Below the pieces are notes generated by a model that ran no database searches, was not told where the DNA came from, and saw only the letters and a list, made by a program, of their open reading frames with translations. From CAZZKE01 sp964655005 (lineage in GTDB: Bacteria; Pseudomonadota; Alphaproteobacteria; Rhodospirillales; JABHCV01), in the NCBI GenBank assembly GCA_964655005.1, contig CAZZKE010000032.1, forward strand, positions 1 to 31,234: a stretch of DNA of 31,234 bases. Direction: 5' to 3'. Each line of letters starts with the position of its first letter. The first letter of the stretch is position 1. Of the stretch, positions 15,381 through 23,708 are shown in pieces. Both the position numbers and the translations under genes were made by a program.

Positions 15381-15562
15381 GACCATGTTTCCTGCTTTTA
15401 AGTATTTCTAAGGGCTATATAGGCGCTTTTTCCGCCGTATTAAGTGAAATTGTTGCAGCGCAGCATTGCGTTTAATGCATAGCCCCGAAAGGGCCGATTT
15501 TAGCCCTTGCCGGGTCCTTGCCGACGGCATATTTTTAAGCCCAGCAAGGACGGGGGAACGAT

Positions 15563-17383
15563 ATGCCGGCGCCGATCGAAAACCACAATCAGGCGGTCGA
15601 AAGACTGGATGCGTTGCGCCGCGAAATGGCCCGCCGGGGCGTCGACGGTTATGTCGTCCCCAGGGCCGACGAACACATGGGTGAATACGTGCCGCCCCAC
15701 GCCGAACGGCTGGCCTGGCTGACCGGGTTCACCGGTTCCGCCGGTTCCTGCGTGGTGCTGTCCGATGCCGCCGCCGTTTTCACCGATGGCCGTTACACCA
15801 GCCAGCTTAAGGATCAGGTTGATGGCTCGTTATATGAATTCCGCCATTCCATCGACCAGCCGCCGAAGGACTGGATATCCGGGCGTTTGCGCGAACGAAC
15901 GCTGGCCTATGACCCGTGGCTGCATACGTCTGCCGAGGTGGCCCGGCTGGCCGCCGCCTGCGCCGCCGCCGAGGGTAAACTGGCGGCGCTTGACGGCAAC
16001 CTGATCGACGCTGTCTGGACCGACCGGCCGCAACCGCCGCTGGGCCGGGTTTTCGCCCATTGCCTGGAATACGCGGGCGAGGCATCGGCGGACAAGCGCG
16101 GCCGGATAGGCCGGACGCTGAAGGAAGAACGGATCGATGCCGCCGTCCTGACGGCCCCGGATTCCATCGACTGGTTGCTGAACATTCGCGGCGGCGATGT
16201 CGCCAACGCGCCGCTGGCCCTGGCGTTCGCAATCCTGCATCAGGACGGTACGGTCGAGTTGTTTATCGACCGGCGCAAACTGGATGATGGCGTCCGCCGC
16301 CACCTGGGAGAGGACATTCGCATTGATCCCCCCGAAGCGTTCGGTCCGGCCCTCGACACCCTGGGCCGCGACGGCCTTAATGTGGCCTTCGATCCGGTCT
16401 CCGGGGCGGCGTGGGTCGAGCAACGGCTGCGAGCCGCCGGCGCCGCCATTACCGAACGCCCCGACCCCTGCCAATTGCCCAAGGCGATCCGCAACGCGGT
16501 CGAACTCGCCGGTGTGCGGGCCGCCCATCTTCGTGATGGCGCGGCGCTGGTCAGCTTTCTGGCCTGGCTGGACGGCGCGGCGCCCGGCGGCGGGGTCGAC
16601 GAAATTTCCGCCGCCGCCATGCTGGAAGATATGCGCCGCCGCGACCCGCTGTATATGGGGGCCAGCTTTCCGACTATTTCCGGGGCCGCGGGCAACGGCG
16701 CCATAGTCCATTACCGGGTAAGCGAGGCCAGCAACCGGATGCTTGCGACGGGCTCGCTGTATCTTGTCGATTCCGGCGGCCAGTACCGGGACGGCACCAC
16801 CGATATCACCCGAACCGTCGCCATCGGCGCCGCCAGCGATGAAATGCGGGACCGTTTCAGCCGCGTCCTGAAAGGTCATATCGCCATAGCCACGGCGCAA
16901 TTTCCAATCGGCGTTACCGGCTCGCAACTGGACCCGCTGGCCCGGCGGGCGCTGTGGCGGGCGGGGCTCGACTACGATCATGGCACCGGTCACGGCGTCG
17001 GCAGTTTTCTCAACGTTCACGAAGGCCCGCAGCGAATCGGCAAGGCCCATTCCACGGTCGCCCTTAAGCCGGGCATGGTGATTTCCAACGAGCCCGGCTA
17101 CTACAAGGACGGGGCCTATGGCATTCGCATCGAAAACCTGATCGTCGTCGAAACGCAGGAAGCCCCGGCGGGCGCCGAAAAAGAACTGCTCGGCTTCACC
17201 ACGCTAAGCCTGGCCCCGATTGATCTGGCCCTGGTCGATCCGGCCATTCTCAATCCCCGCGAACGCCGATGGCTGGACCGCTACCACCAGCGGGTGCGCC
17301 GGCTGGTGGCCCCGCTGGTCGACCGGGAAACGGCTAATTGGTTGGCACATGCAACCCGTCCCTGTATAAACGAATCGATATGA
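15563..17383 (+). CDS. Xaa-Pro aminopeptidase (aminopeptidase P, M24 family)
   Basis: A cytoplasmic metallopeptidase that removes N-terminal residues preceding proline. The 606-residue length matches the long, three-domain aminopeptidase P form: two creatinase-N-like domains (about 10-150 and 160-305), then the pita-bread catalytic domain. The five dinuclear metal ligands are visible: Asp403 (LVDSGG), Asp414 (TTDITR), His477 (HGTGHGVG), Glu510 (SNEPGYY) and Glu524 (RIENLIVV). The conserved His in NGAIVHYR is also present. A GGGGGA ribosome-binding site lies about seven bases before the ATG. The stop overlaps the next small gene by ATGA. Confidence 0.95.
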   Translation: MPAPIENHNQAVERLDALRREMARRGVDGYVVPRADEHMGEYVPPHAERLAWLTGFTGSAGSCVVLSDAAAVFTDGRYTSQLKDQVDGSLYEFRHSIDQPPKDWISGRLRERTLAYDPWLHTSAEVARLAAACAAAEGKLAALDGNLIDAVWTDRPQPPLGRVFAHCLEYAGEASADKRGRIGRTLKEERIDAAVLTAPDSIDWLLNIRGGDVANAPLALAFAILHQDGTVELFIDRRKLDDGVRRHLGEDIRIDPPEAFGPALDTLGRDGLNVAFDPVSGAAWVEQRLRAAGAAITERPDPCQLPKAIRNAVELAGVRAAHLRDGAALVSFLAWLDGAAPGGGVDEISAAAMLEDMRRRDPLYMGASFPTISGAAGNGAIVHYRVSEASNRMLATGSLYLVDSGGQYRDGTTDITRTVAIGAASDEMRDRFSRVLKGHIAIATAQFPIGVTGSQLDPLARRALWRAGLDYDHGTGHGVGSFLNVHEGPQRIGKAHSTVALKPGMVISNEPGYYKDGAYGIRIENLIVVETQEAPAGAEKELLGFTTLSLAPIDLALVDPAILNPRERRWLDRYHQRVRRLVAPLVDRETANWLAHATRPCINESI

Positions 17384-17814
17384 TTGGCGATAACAGAACC
17401 GATCCTAAATGGGCGAGAAGCCGCAAAGGCAATTTTCATCGCCTCGTTTACCTGCGGCCGGACAATGAAGGCCTGACCGGGCTCGGCGGCATTTATGTCG
17501 TCTGGCACGGCGGCCTTAAACCGGAATGGATTACCGTCGGGAAAAGCGCCAATCTGGGCCGCGATCTGGAATCGCTGCTCGATAATGAAGATATCGAATA
17601 CTACGAGAAGCGCGGCGGCGTATTCGTCACCTGGTCGCAAATCAGGAATGAATTTCAGGACGGCGCCCTGCGCTATCTGATCGACGTCCTGGATTTACTG
17701 GTTCCACCGTCCAGGCCGCCGGCAAAAAAAGCCAAGCCGATCCCTATTTTCCCGCCCGGAATGGAACCGCGCTCGGCGGCATTAAGGGAACAGACCCTTA
17801 CGCCACCATCGTAG
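17380..17814 (+). CDS. Small protein of unknown function, possible GIY-YIG-like fold
   Basis: A 144-residue protein I do not recognise as a named family. The ATG overlaps the aminopeptidase stop (ATGA), so translation is probably coupled; a TTG at 17338 would add 14 residues but has no good ribosome-binding site. Residues 36-62 read GGIYVVWHG, then ITVGKSANLGRDL. This resembles the GIY...YIG/YVGKSxNLRRRL core of GIY-YIG nucleases, with TVG in place of YIG and Arg61 at the position of the conserved Arg. A charged helix follows, then RGGVFVTWSQI and a predicted helix containing Glu91. The C-terminal 35 residues are proline-rich and probably disordered. Its last 17 bases overlap the end of ecm on the other strand. 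The fold idea is inference from a short motif. Confidence 0.7.
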   Translation: MIGDNRTDPKWARSRKGNFHRLVYLRPDNEGLTGLGGIYVVWHGGLKPEWITVGKSANLGRDLESLLDNEDIEYYEKRGGVFVTWSQIRNEFQDGALRYLIDVLDLLVPPSRPPAKKAKPIPIFPPGMEPRSAALREQTLTPPS

Positions 17815-19804
17815 CCTCGACGATAGCGGCGATATCGAGCATTATTTCCGCCATGTCAAAATCCTTGGGCGTGTATATCCGGCTGACCCCTTGGGCCAGC
17901 AGGTAGTCGGCGTCCGCTTGCGGTATAATCCCGCCAATCACCAGCGGCACGTCATCCAGGCCGGCGTCGTGCATACGGTCCATCACCTGGGCCGCCAGCT
18001 TGACGTGGGAGCCCGACAGGATCGATAGCCCGACCACGTGAACGCCTTCTTCCAGGGCGGCGGAAACAATCTGTTCCGGGGTCAGCCGGATGCCTTCGTA
18101 GACCACGTCCATACCGGCGTCCCGCGCCCTGACGGCGATTTGCTCGACGCCGTTGGAATGGCCGTCCAGTCCCGGCTTGCCAAGCAGTATCTTGAGCCGC
18201 CGGCCCAGGCTGGCCGATACCGCCCGGACCCGTGCACGGGCTTCCTCGGTACGCTCCGAATGCGGGGCCGAGGAAGCCCCGGAAATTCCGGTCGGGGCCC
18301 GGTATTCGCCGAACACCCGGCGCAGGGTCGCCGCCCATTCTCCGGTGGTAACGCCGGAATGGGCGCAGGCGATGGATGGTTCCATGATGTTGCCGCCGTC
18401 CCTGGCCACCCGTTCGAGCGCCGCCAGCGTCGTGGCGACGGCCTGGTCGTCGCGCATCGACCGCCACCGGTCAAGTGCCGCGATCTGCTGCTCTTCGGCT
18501 TTCGGGTCGACGGACAGGAAGGCGCCGTCGCCGTCTTTGGCGAGCAGGGGCGAGGCTTCGCCTTCGATAAAGCGGTTGACGCCGACGACGACCTGTTCGC
18601 CGCTTTCGATCGCCGCCATGCGCCGGGCATTGGCCGAAACCAGGGCGCGCTTCATGTAGCTTTGATCGATCGCCGCGATGGCCCCGCCCATATCGTCGAT
18701 GCGTTCAAGTTCCAAAATCGCCTCGCGTTTCAGTTGCTCGACCTTTTCGGCAATCACCCGCGAGCCATCGAAAATATCGCCGAATTCCAGCAGGTCGGTC
18801 TCAAATGCGACGATCTGTTGCAGCCGCAGCGACCATTGCTGGTCCCATGGCCGGGGCAGGCCCATCGCCTCGTTCCATGCCGGCAGTTGCACGGCCCGCG
18901 CCCGGGCGCTTTGCGACAGCACCACCGGCAGCATTTCCAGCAGAATCCGGTAGACGTTGTTTTCCGGCTGCTGTTCCGTAAGGCCCAGGGAATTGACCTG
19001 TACCCCATAGCGGAACCGCCGTTGTTTTTCATCGCTGACGCCGTAGCGGTTGCGGGTAATGTCGTCCCACAGTTCGGCGAACGCCCGCATCTTCGATAAT
19101 TCGGTGACCAGCCGGATGCCGGCGTTGACGAAAAAGCTGATGCGCCCGACGACACGGGCGAAGTCGGCGACCGGAACCTGACCGGAATCCCGCACCGCGT
19201 CGAGCACCGCGATGGCCGTCGCCAGGGCGAACGAAAGTTCCTGCTCCGGCGTCGCCCCGGCTTCCTGCAAATGATAGGAACAGACATTGACCGGGTTCCA
19301 TTTCGGCGCTTCCCGAAAAGTATAGGCGACCACGTCGGCGGTCAGTTTCAACGAAGGAGCGGGCGGGAAAATATAGGTGCCGCGCGACAGGTATTCCTTG
19401 ATGATATCGTTCTGGGTGGTGCCCGCCAGTTTGTTTCGCGCCACCCCCTGCTTGTCGGCCAGCGCCATATAAAGGGCCAGCAGCCAGGCCGCCGGCGCGT
19501 TGATGGTCATCGAGGTGTTCATGCGATCCAGCGGCAGCCCCTCGAACAGGGTTTCCATGTCGCCGAGATGGCCGATCGGCACCCCGACCTTGCCGACTTC
19601 GCCCTGGGCCAGCGGATGGTCGGAATCGTAACCGGTCTGGGTCGGCAGATCGAAGGCGATGGACAGGCCGGTTTGTCCGCGCGCCAGGTTGGTGCGGAAC
19701 AGCTGGTTCGACGCCCGGGCCGAGCTATGGCCGGAATAAGTCCTGAACAGCCACGGCCTACGACGCCCGTCCGGCGGTGTTGCGTTTGCTAATTTGTCTC
19801 CCAT
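17798..19804 (-). CDS. ecm: Ethylmalonyl-CoA mutase (MeaA type), adenosylcobalamin-dependent
   Basis: Rearranges ethylmalonyl-CoA to methylsuccinyl-CoA in the ethylmalonyl-CoA pathway. The 668-residue polypeptide carries both the catalytic barrel and a C-terminal B12-binding domain. The barrel shows RTYSGHSSARASN, GLSIAFDLPTQTGYDSDHP and NTSMTINAPAAWLLALY. The B12 domain has LGKPGLDGHSNG, where DxHxxG supplies the axial His549, and later GLSILSGSH and VIGGIIP. The DLPTQTGYDSDHPLAQGEVG form, size and fused B12 domain fit MeaA/Ecm, and divergence from ccr is strong context. Methylmalonyl-CoA mutase is the alternative; it is usually larger and differs in the barrel motif. GGAG lies seven bases before the ATG. 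The 3' end overlaps the convergent small gene by 17 bases. Confidence 0.92.
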   Translation of the reverse strand: MGDKLANATPPDGRRRPWLFRTYSGHSSARASNQLFRTNLARGQTGLSIAFDLPTQTGYDSDHPLAQGEVGKVGVPIGHLGDMETLFEGLPLDRMNTSMTINAPAAWLLALYMALADKQGVARNKLAGTTQNDIIKEYLSRGTYIFPPAPSLKLTADVVAYTFREAPKWNPVNVCSYHLQEAGATPEQELSFALATAIAVLDAVRDSGQVPVADFARVVGRISFFVNAGIRLVTELSKMRAFAELWDDITRNRYGVSDEKQRRFRYGVQVNSLGLTEQQPENNVYRILLEMLPVVLSQSARARAVQLPAWNEAMGLPRPWDQQWSLRLQQIVAFETDLLEFGDIFDGSRVIAEKVEQLKREAILELERIDDMGGAIAAIDQSYMKRALVSANARRMAAIESGEQVVVGVNRFIEGEASPLLAKDGDGAFLSVDPKAEEQQIAALDRWRSMRDDQAVATTLAALERVARDGGNIMEPSIACAHSGVTTGEWAATLRRVFGEYRAPTGISGASSAPHSERTEEARARVRAVSASLGRRLKILLGKPGLDGHSNGVEQIAVRARDAGMDVVYEGIRLTPEQIVSAALEEGVHVVGLSILSGSHVKLAAQVMDRMHDAGLDDVPLVIGGIIPQADADYLLAQGVSRIYTPKDFDMAEIMLDIAAIVEATMVA

Positions 19805-19836
19805 CGGGGTGCTCCGATATCATATCAATTAAACGT

Positions 19837-19873
19837 ACTGTATTGTTAATATAAGATAATTTCAATCTATCTT
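19837..19873 (-). promoter_or_regulatory. Candidate ecm promoter with overlapping inverted repeat
   Basis: Reading on the minus strand, TTGAAA (19865-19860) and TACAGT (19842-19837) are 17 bases apart. A perfect six-base inverted repeat, AAGATA at 19853-19858 and TATCTT at 19868-19873, brackets the -35 element with a nine-base spacer, as an operator for a dimeric repressor would. A second possible -35/-10 pair (TTGACC 19879-19874, TCTTAT 19856-19851) also has 17-base spacing. Identity of any regulator is unknown. Confidence 0.35.
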
Positions 19874-19880
19874 GGTCAAT

Positions 19881-19924
19881 GTAGCAAATTGTGCATTGCG
19901 AAGAAACCGGCAAAAGTATATTAA
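19881..19924 (+). promoter_or_regulatory. Candidate ccr promoter and ScfR-like operator
   Basis: TTGCGA (19896-19901) and TATTAA (19919-19924) are 17 bases apart and point toward ccr. Two TTTGCAAA-like half-sites, GTAGCAAA (19881-19888) and ATTGCGAA (19895-19902), flank and overlap the -35. Each matches six of eight bases of the element bound by PccR-type (short-chain fatty acyl-CoA) regulators, but the six-base spacer differs from the four bases described for PccR. Tentative. Confidence 0.3.
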
Positions 19925-19949
19925 AGGGCATTATCAGGGAGCTTAGATT

Positions 19950-21230
19950 ATGACCGCAACCGTCGAAACCACGGACAACCATCCGGAACTGCCGAAAAAA
20001 GATTTGTACGAAATCGGCGACATCCCGCCCTTGGGTCATGTTCCGAAACAGATGTATGCCTGGGCCATCCGCCGCGAACGCCATGGCGACCCGGACACCG
20101 CGATGCGGGTCGAAGTGGTCGATACCCCGACCCTTGATTCCCATGACATATTGATCATGGTGATGGCCGCCGGGGTTAATTACAACGGGGTCTGGGCGGC
20201 GCTCGGCAAGCCAATTTCCGTGTTCGACGCCCACCACGCCGATTACCACATTGCCGGTTCCGACGCCGCCGGCGTCGTTTGGGCGGTTGGCGACAAAGTG
20301 ACCCGCTGCAAGGTCGGCGACGAGGTTGTGGTTCATTGCAATCAGGACGATGGCGACGACGAGGAATGCAACGGCGGCGACCCGATGTTTTCGCCCTCGC
20401 AGCGGATCTGGGGATACGAAACGCCGGACGGTTCGTTCGCCCAGTTCACCCGCGTCCAGGCCCAGCAGGTGATGCCCCGGGCCAAGCACCTGACCTGGGA
20501 GGAAAGCGCATGTTATGTGCTGACCATGGCCACCGCCTACCGGATGCTGTTCGGCCACCGCCCGCATATTTTAAGGCCCGGCCACAATGTGCTGGTCTGG
20601 GGCGCGTCGGGCGGTCTGGGGTCCATGGCGGTACAGTTGATCGCCACCGCCGGGGCCAACGCCATCGGCGTCATATCGGACGATTCGAAGCGCGACTTCG
20701 TCATGGAACTGGGCGCCAAAGGGGTTGTCAACCGCAAGAATTTCAATTGCTGGGGCCGGTTGCCGGAAATCAACGGCGAGGGCTTCGGCGACTACATGAA
20801 GGAAGTGCGCAAGTTCGGCAAGGCGATCTGGGACATCACCGGCAAGGGCAACGATGTCGATTTCGTCTTCGAACACCCCGGCGAGGCGACCTTTCCGGTC
20901 TCGTGCAATGTCGTCAAGCGCGGCGGCATGGTGGTGTTCTGCGCCGGCACCACCGGCTTCAATCTGACTATGGACGCCCGCTTCGTATGGATGCGCCAGA
21001 AACGTATTCAGGGCAGCCATTTCGCCAACCTGAAACAGGCCAGCCAGGCCAACCAGTTGGTCATCGAACGGCGCATCGATCCCTGCATGTCGGAAATGTT
21101 CGCCTGGGATGACATCCCGCTGGCCCACATGAAAATGATGCGCAACGAACACAAACCGGGCAACATGGCGGTGCTGGTGCAAGCCAGGCGGCAGGGCCTG
21201 CGGACCCTGGAAGACTGCATCGAGGGATAA
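19950..21230 (+). CDS. ccr: Crotonyl-CoA carboxylase/reductase
   Basis: Reductively carboxylates crotonyl-CoA with NADPH and CO2 to (2S)-ethylmalonyl-CoA, the key step of the ethylmalonyl-CoA pathway for acetate and C1 assimilation. The 426-residue protein is a medium-chain dehydrogenase/reductase. It has the N-terminal QMYAWAIRRERHG stretch, an NAD(P)H loop VLVWGASGGLGSMA (about 214-227) and HVLRP-like HILRPGHNVL. Residues implicated in CO2 binding in studied Ccr enzymes appear conserved: Asn79 in NYNGVW, Glu157 in GYET and His357 in QGSHFAN. AGGGAG lies eight bases before the ATG. It is the first gene of ccr-mcd-lysE-ATR and is divergent from ecm. Confidence 0.96.
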   Translation: MTATVETTDNHPELPKKDLYEIGDIPPLGHVPKQMYAWAIRRERHGDPDTAMRVEVVDTPTLDSHDILIMVMAAGVNYNGVWAALGKPISVFDAHHADYHIAGSDAAGVVWAVGDKVTRCKVGDEVVVHCNQDDGDDEECNGGDPMFSPSQRIWGYETPDGSFAQFTRVQAQQVMPRAKHLTWEESACYVLTMATAYRMLFGHRPHILRPGHNVLVWGASGGLGSMAVQLIATAGANAIGVISDDSKRDFVMELGAKGVVNRKNFNCWGRLPEINGEGFGDYMKEVRKFGKAIWDITGKGNDVDFVFEHPGEATFPVSCNVVKRGGMVVFCAGTTGFNLTMDARFVWMRQKRIQGSHFANLKQASQANQLVIERRIDPCMSEMFAWDDIPLAHMKMMRNEHKPGNMAVLVQARRQGLRTLEDCIEG

Positions 21231-21251
21231 CTCCCGAGGCGCCCCCGATGC

Positions 21252-21298
21252 CATCATTTGGACAAGGCAGGAATTCTTCCTTTATCATATAAATGATG
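21252..21298. repeat. 47-base imperfect palindrome between ccr and mcd
   Basis: CATCATTT (21252-21259) and AAATGATG (21291-21298) are perfect inverted copies. An inner pair, AGGAA (21269-21273) and TTCCT (21277-21281), shares exactly the same centre at 21275 with a three-base loop. As RNA this folds into a long hairpin with an internal loop. There is no T-run, so it is not an ordinary terminator. It could be an intercistronic stability or processing hairpin, or an operator for mcd. Confidence 0.55.
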
Positions 21299-21366
21299 TT
21301 AACCGCGCAAGAAGACCGGGGTTTTCATTGTCTCGACCGCAACGGTTTCCGCCAGGAGCTTCATCA

Positions 21367-23040
21367 ATGACCGACACCGGCCCCATCATCGATAACCTGC
21401 TCGCCACCTGCGAGGCGGCGCAGAAATCCGCCGACGCCATGCTTGGCCGGATCAAGGAGGCGGTTTCGGCCCGGGTCGCCCCTGCGGGCAAGGTCGATCC
21501 GGCGCTGATCGAGGCCGAGCAGTTCGCCGCCCATGGCCTGTCCTGGGCCGCGACATATGTCGCGGCGTTGCGCCAGATGCTGGGCTGGGGGCGGCGGCTC
21601 GATGCCGCCGGGCGGTTCGGCGAACTGGAACGGCTCTTGTTGCAGGCCGCCTTCGGTGAATATCTGGCGCAGTTGTCGGGCGGCATCGCGATCAGCCAGG
21701 TCGAAGTGGTCCGGCCCCATGACATGGGGCTGAACAATGCCGATACCGACGCCTTCCTGTCGCCGGAAGTCCGCACCCTGATCGAAAACGGCAACGATAA
21801 CGGGGTGCGTATGGCGATCGCCAAACTGATTGGCGAGAACGCCGACAGCGGCTACTTCGGCGACCCGGGCCTGGATGATGAAACGCTGGAGATGGTCCGC
21901 GACCAGTTCCGCCGTTTCGTCAACGAACAAATCCTGCCCGACGCCCACGGCTGGCACTTGCGGGACCAGTTGATCCCCATCGAGATCGTCCATCATATGG
22001 CCGAACTGGGCGTGTTCGGGCTGACCGTGCCGGAGGAATTCGGCGGCCTGGGGCTTGGCAAGATGGCCATGTGCGTGGTCACCGAGGAATTATCGCGGGG
22101 CTATATCGGCGTCGGCTCGCTGGGCACCCGGTCGGAAATCGCCGCCGAACTGATTCGGCTCGGCGGCACCGATGAACAGAAATCCCACTACCTGCCGATG
22201 ATCGCGTCGGGCGAAATACTGCCGACGGCGGTGTTCACCGAACCGGGCACCGGGTCCGACCTGGCAAGCCTGAAAACCCGCGCCGTGCTGGATGGCGATG
22301 TCTACAGGGTGACCGGCAACAAGACCTGGATCACCCATGCCGCGCGGTCCGATCTGATGACCCTGCTGGTCCGCACCGACCAGAACGAACCCGGCTACAA
22401 GGGCCTGTCCATGCTGCTTGCCGAAAAGCCGCGCGGCACGGAAAACGAGCCGTTTCCGGGCGACGGCATGAGCGGCGGCGAAATCGAGGTTCTGGGCTAT
22501 CGCGGCATGAAGGAATACGAAATCGGCTTCGACGGTTTCGCGGTCAGGGCCGACGGCCTGCTCGGCGGCGCCGAAGGTCAGGGCTTCAAGCACCTGATGG
22601 CGACGTTTGAATCGGCCCGCATCCAGACCGCCGCCCGCGCCGTCGGCGTCGCCCAGTCGGCGATGGAACTGGGCCTGGCCTACGCCCACGAACGCATCCA
22701 GTTCGGCAAGCCGATTTATCAGTTCCCGCGGGTCGCCGGCAAGATCGCCTGGATGGCGGTGGAAACCATGATCGCCCGCCAGCTCGCATACTTCGCCGGT
22801 CGGGAAAAGGATTCCGACCGCCGCTGCGATATCGAGGCCGGCATGGCCAAGCTGCTGGCCGCCCGCGTCGCCTGGTGCAACGCCGACAACGCCCTGCAAG
22901 TGCACGGCGGCAACGGTTACGCCCTGGAATACCCGATCTCGCGGGTATTGTGCGACGCCCGCATCCTCAACATTTTCGAGGGCGCGGCGGAAATCCAGGC
23001 CCATGTTATCGCGCGCGGGTTATTGACCGGGCGCAATTGA
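21367..23040 (+). CDS. mcd: (2S)-methylsuccinyl-CoA dehydrogenase
   Basis: A flavin enzyme oxidising methylsuccinyl-CoA to mesaconyl-CoA. The 557-residue protein has the acyl-CoA dehydrogenase fold from about residue 170, preceded by a 170-residue N-terminal extension that is characteristic of methylsuccinyl-CoA dehydrogenases. Motifs include VPEEFGGLGLG (221-231), FTEPGTGSDLASLKT (290-304), VTGNKTWITHAARSD, the FESARIQTAARAVG helix, and the C-terminal QVHGGNGYALEYPISR and FEGAAEIQ. AGGAG lies eight bases before the ATG at 21367; a TTG 39 bases upstream is not favoured. It follows ccr after 136 bases that contain a long palindrome. Electrons would pass to the ETF encoded at 25621-27302. Confidence 0.94.
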   Translation: MTDTGPIIDNLLATCEAAQKSADAMLGRIKEAVSARVAPAGKVDPALIEAEQFAAHGLSWAATYVAALRQMLGWGRRLDAAGRFGELERLLLQAAFGEYLAQLSGGIAISQVEVVRPHDMGLNNADTDAFLSPEVRTLIENGNDNGVRMAIAKLIGENADSGYFGDPGLDDETLEMVRDQFRRFVNEQILPDAHGWHLRDQLIPIEIVHHMAELGVFGLTVPEEFGGLGLGKMAMCVVTEELSRGYIGVGSLGTRSEIAAELIRLGGTDEQKSHYLPMIASGEILPTAVFTEPGTGSDLASLKTRAVLDGDVYRVTGNKTWITHAARSDLMTLLVRTDQNEPGYKGLSMLLAEKPRGTENEPFPGDGMSGGEIEVLGYRGMKEYEIGFDGFAVRADGLLGGAEGQGFKHLMATFESARIQTAARAVGVAQSAMELGLAYAHERIQFGKPIYQFPRVAGKIAWMAVETMIARQLAYFAGREKDSDRRCDIEAGMAKLLAARVAWCNADNALQVHGGNGYALEYPISRVLCDARILNIFEGAAEIQAHVIARGLLTGRN

Positions 23041-23080
23041 TCCTCTTCCATTTCGACCCAAGCCCATTTAAGGTCTGCTG

Positions 23081-23704
23081 ATGATCGACATGGACCTGTA
23101 CATAACCTTCGTGTTGGCCACGGCGTTGCTGATTTTGATGCCGGGGCCGATTGTCACCCTGACGATTGCCAACTCGCTGGCCTATGGCGCCCGCCATGGC
23201 CTGCGCACCGTCGTCGGCACGTCGAGCGCCACCGTCGTGTTGTTGCTGGTCGGCGGTTTCGGCATGGCCTCGGTCTTCCTGTTGCTGGCCGAATGGTTTA
23301 ACTGGCTGCGCTGGATCGGCGCCGCCTATCTGGTGTTTCTGGGATTCCAGCAATGGCGGGCGAAACCGGTGGCGCTGGGCGACGACGGGGTCAACGCGGG
23401 ACCCAAAAAAAGCATCTTCTGGCAGGGCTTCGTAGTTTCCATCACCAACCCCAAGACGATCCTGTTTTACGCCGCCTTCTTCCCCCAGTTTATGGATCCA
23501 GGCCGGCCGCCGGGGCTGCAACTGCTGGTCCTGAGCGTGACTTTTCTGGTCATCGCTACCCTGCTGGATAGCTGTTATGCGCTGCTGTGCGGGCGGCTGC
23601 GGCCTTATCTGGCCGATGCCGGACGCGGCCGCCTGCGCAACCGCATTACCGGCGGGCTGATGATTGGCGCCGGGCTGGCGGTGGCGCTGGTCCGTAAAAC
23701 CTGA
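23081..23704 (+). CDS. LysE/RhtB family amino-acid exporter
   Basis: A 207-residue inner-membrane transporter of the LysE superfamily. Six hydrophobic segments are apparent. The family motif MPGPIVTLTIANSLAYGARHGL is at about residues 20-41, and the NPKTILFYAAFFPQF motif at about 122-136 follows the loop. The substrate cannot be read from sequence; relatives export lysine, homoserine lactone, threonine or other small molecules. It lies 40 bases after mcd and four bases before the adenosyltransferase gene, so it is probably in the ccr operon. Export of a pathway-derived acid is a speculation without motif support. AAGG precedes the ATG by about ten bases. Confidence 0.85.
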   Translation: MIDMDLYITFVLATALLILMPGPIVTLTIANSLAYGARHGLRTVVGTSSATVVLLLVGGFGMASVFLLLAEWFNWLRWIGAAYLVFLGFQQWRAKPVALGDDGVNAGPKKSIFWQGFVVSITNPKTILFYAAFFPQFMDPGRPPGLQLLVLSVTFLVIATLLDSCYALLCGRLRPYLADAGRGRLRNRITGGLMIGAGLAVALVRKT

Positions 23705-23708
23705 TCCA

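Noticed and set aside
15830..17050. 406-codon minus-strand frame opposite the aminopeptidase gene
   Set aside because: It shows no recognisable domain, and the plus strand carries all five metal ligands of aminopeptidase P.
18038..19099. 353-codon plus-strand frame opposite ecm
   Set aside because: Antisense to the mutase with its B12-binding motif; no domain seen.
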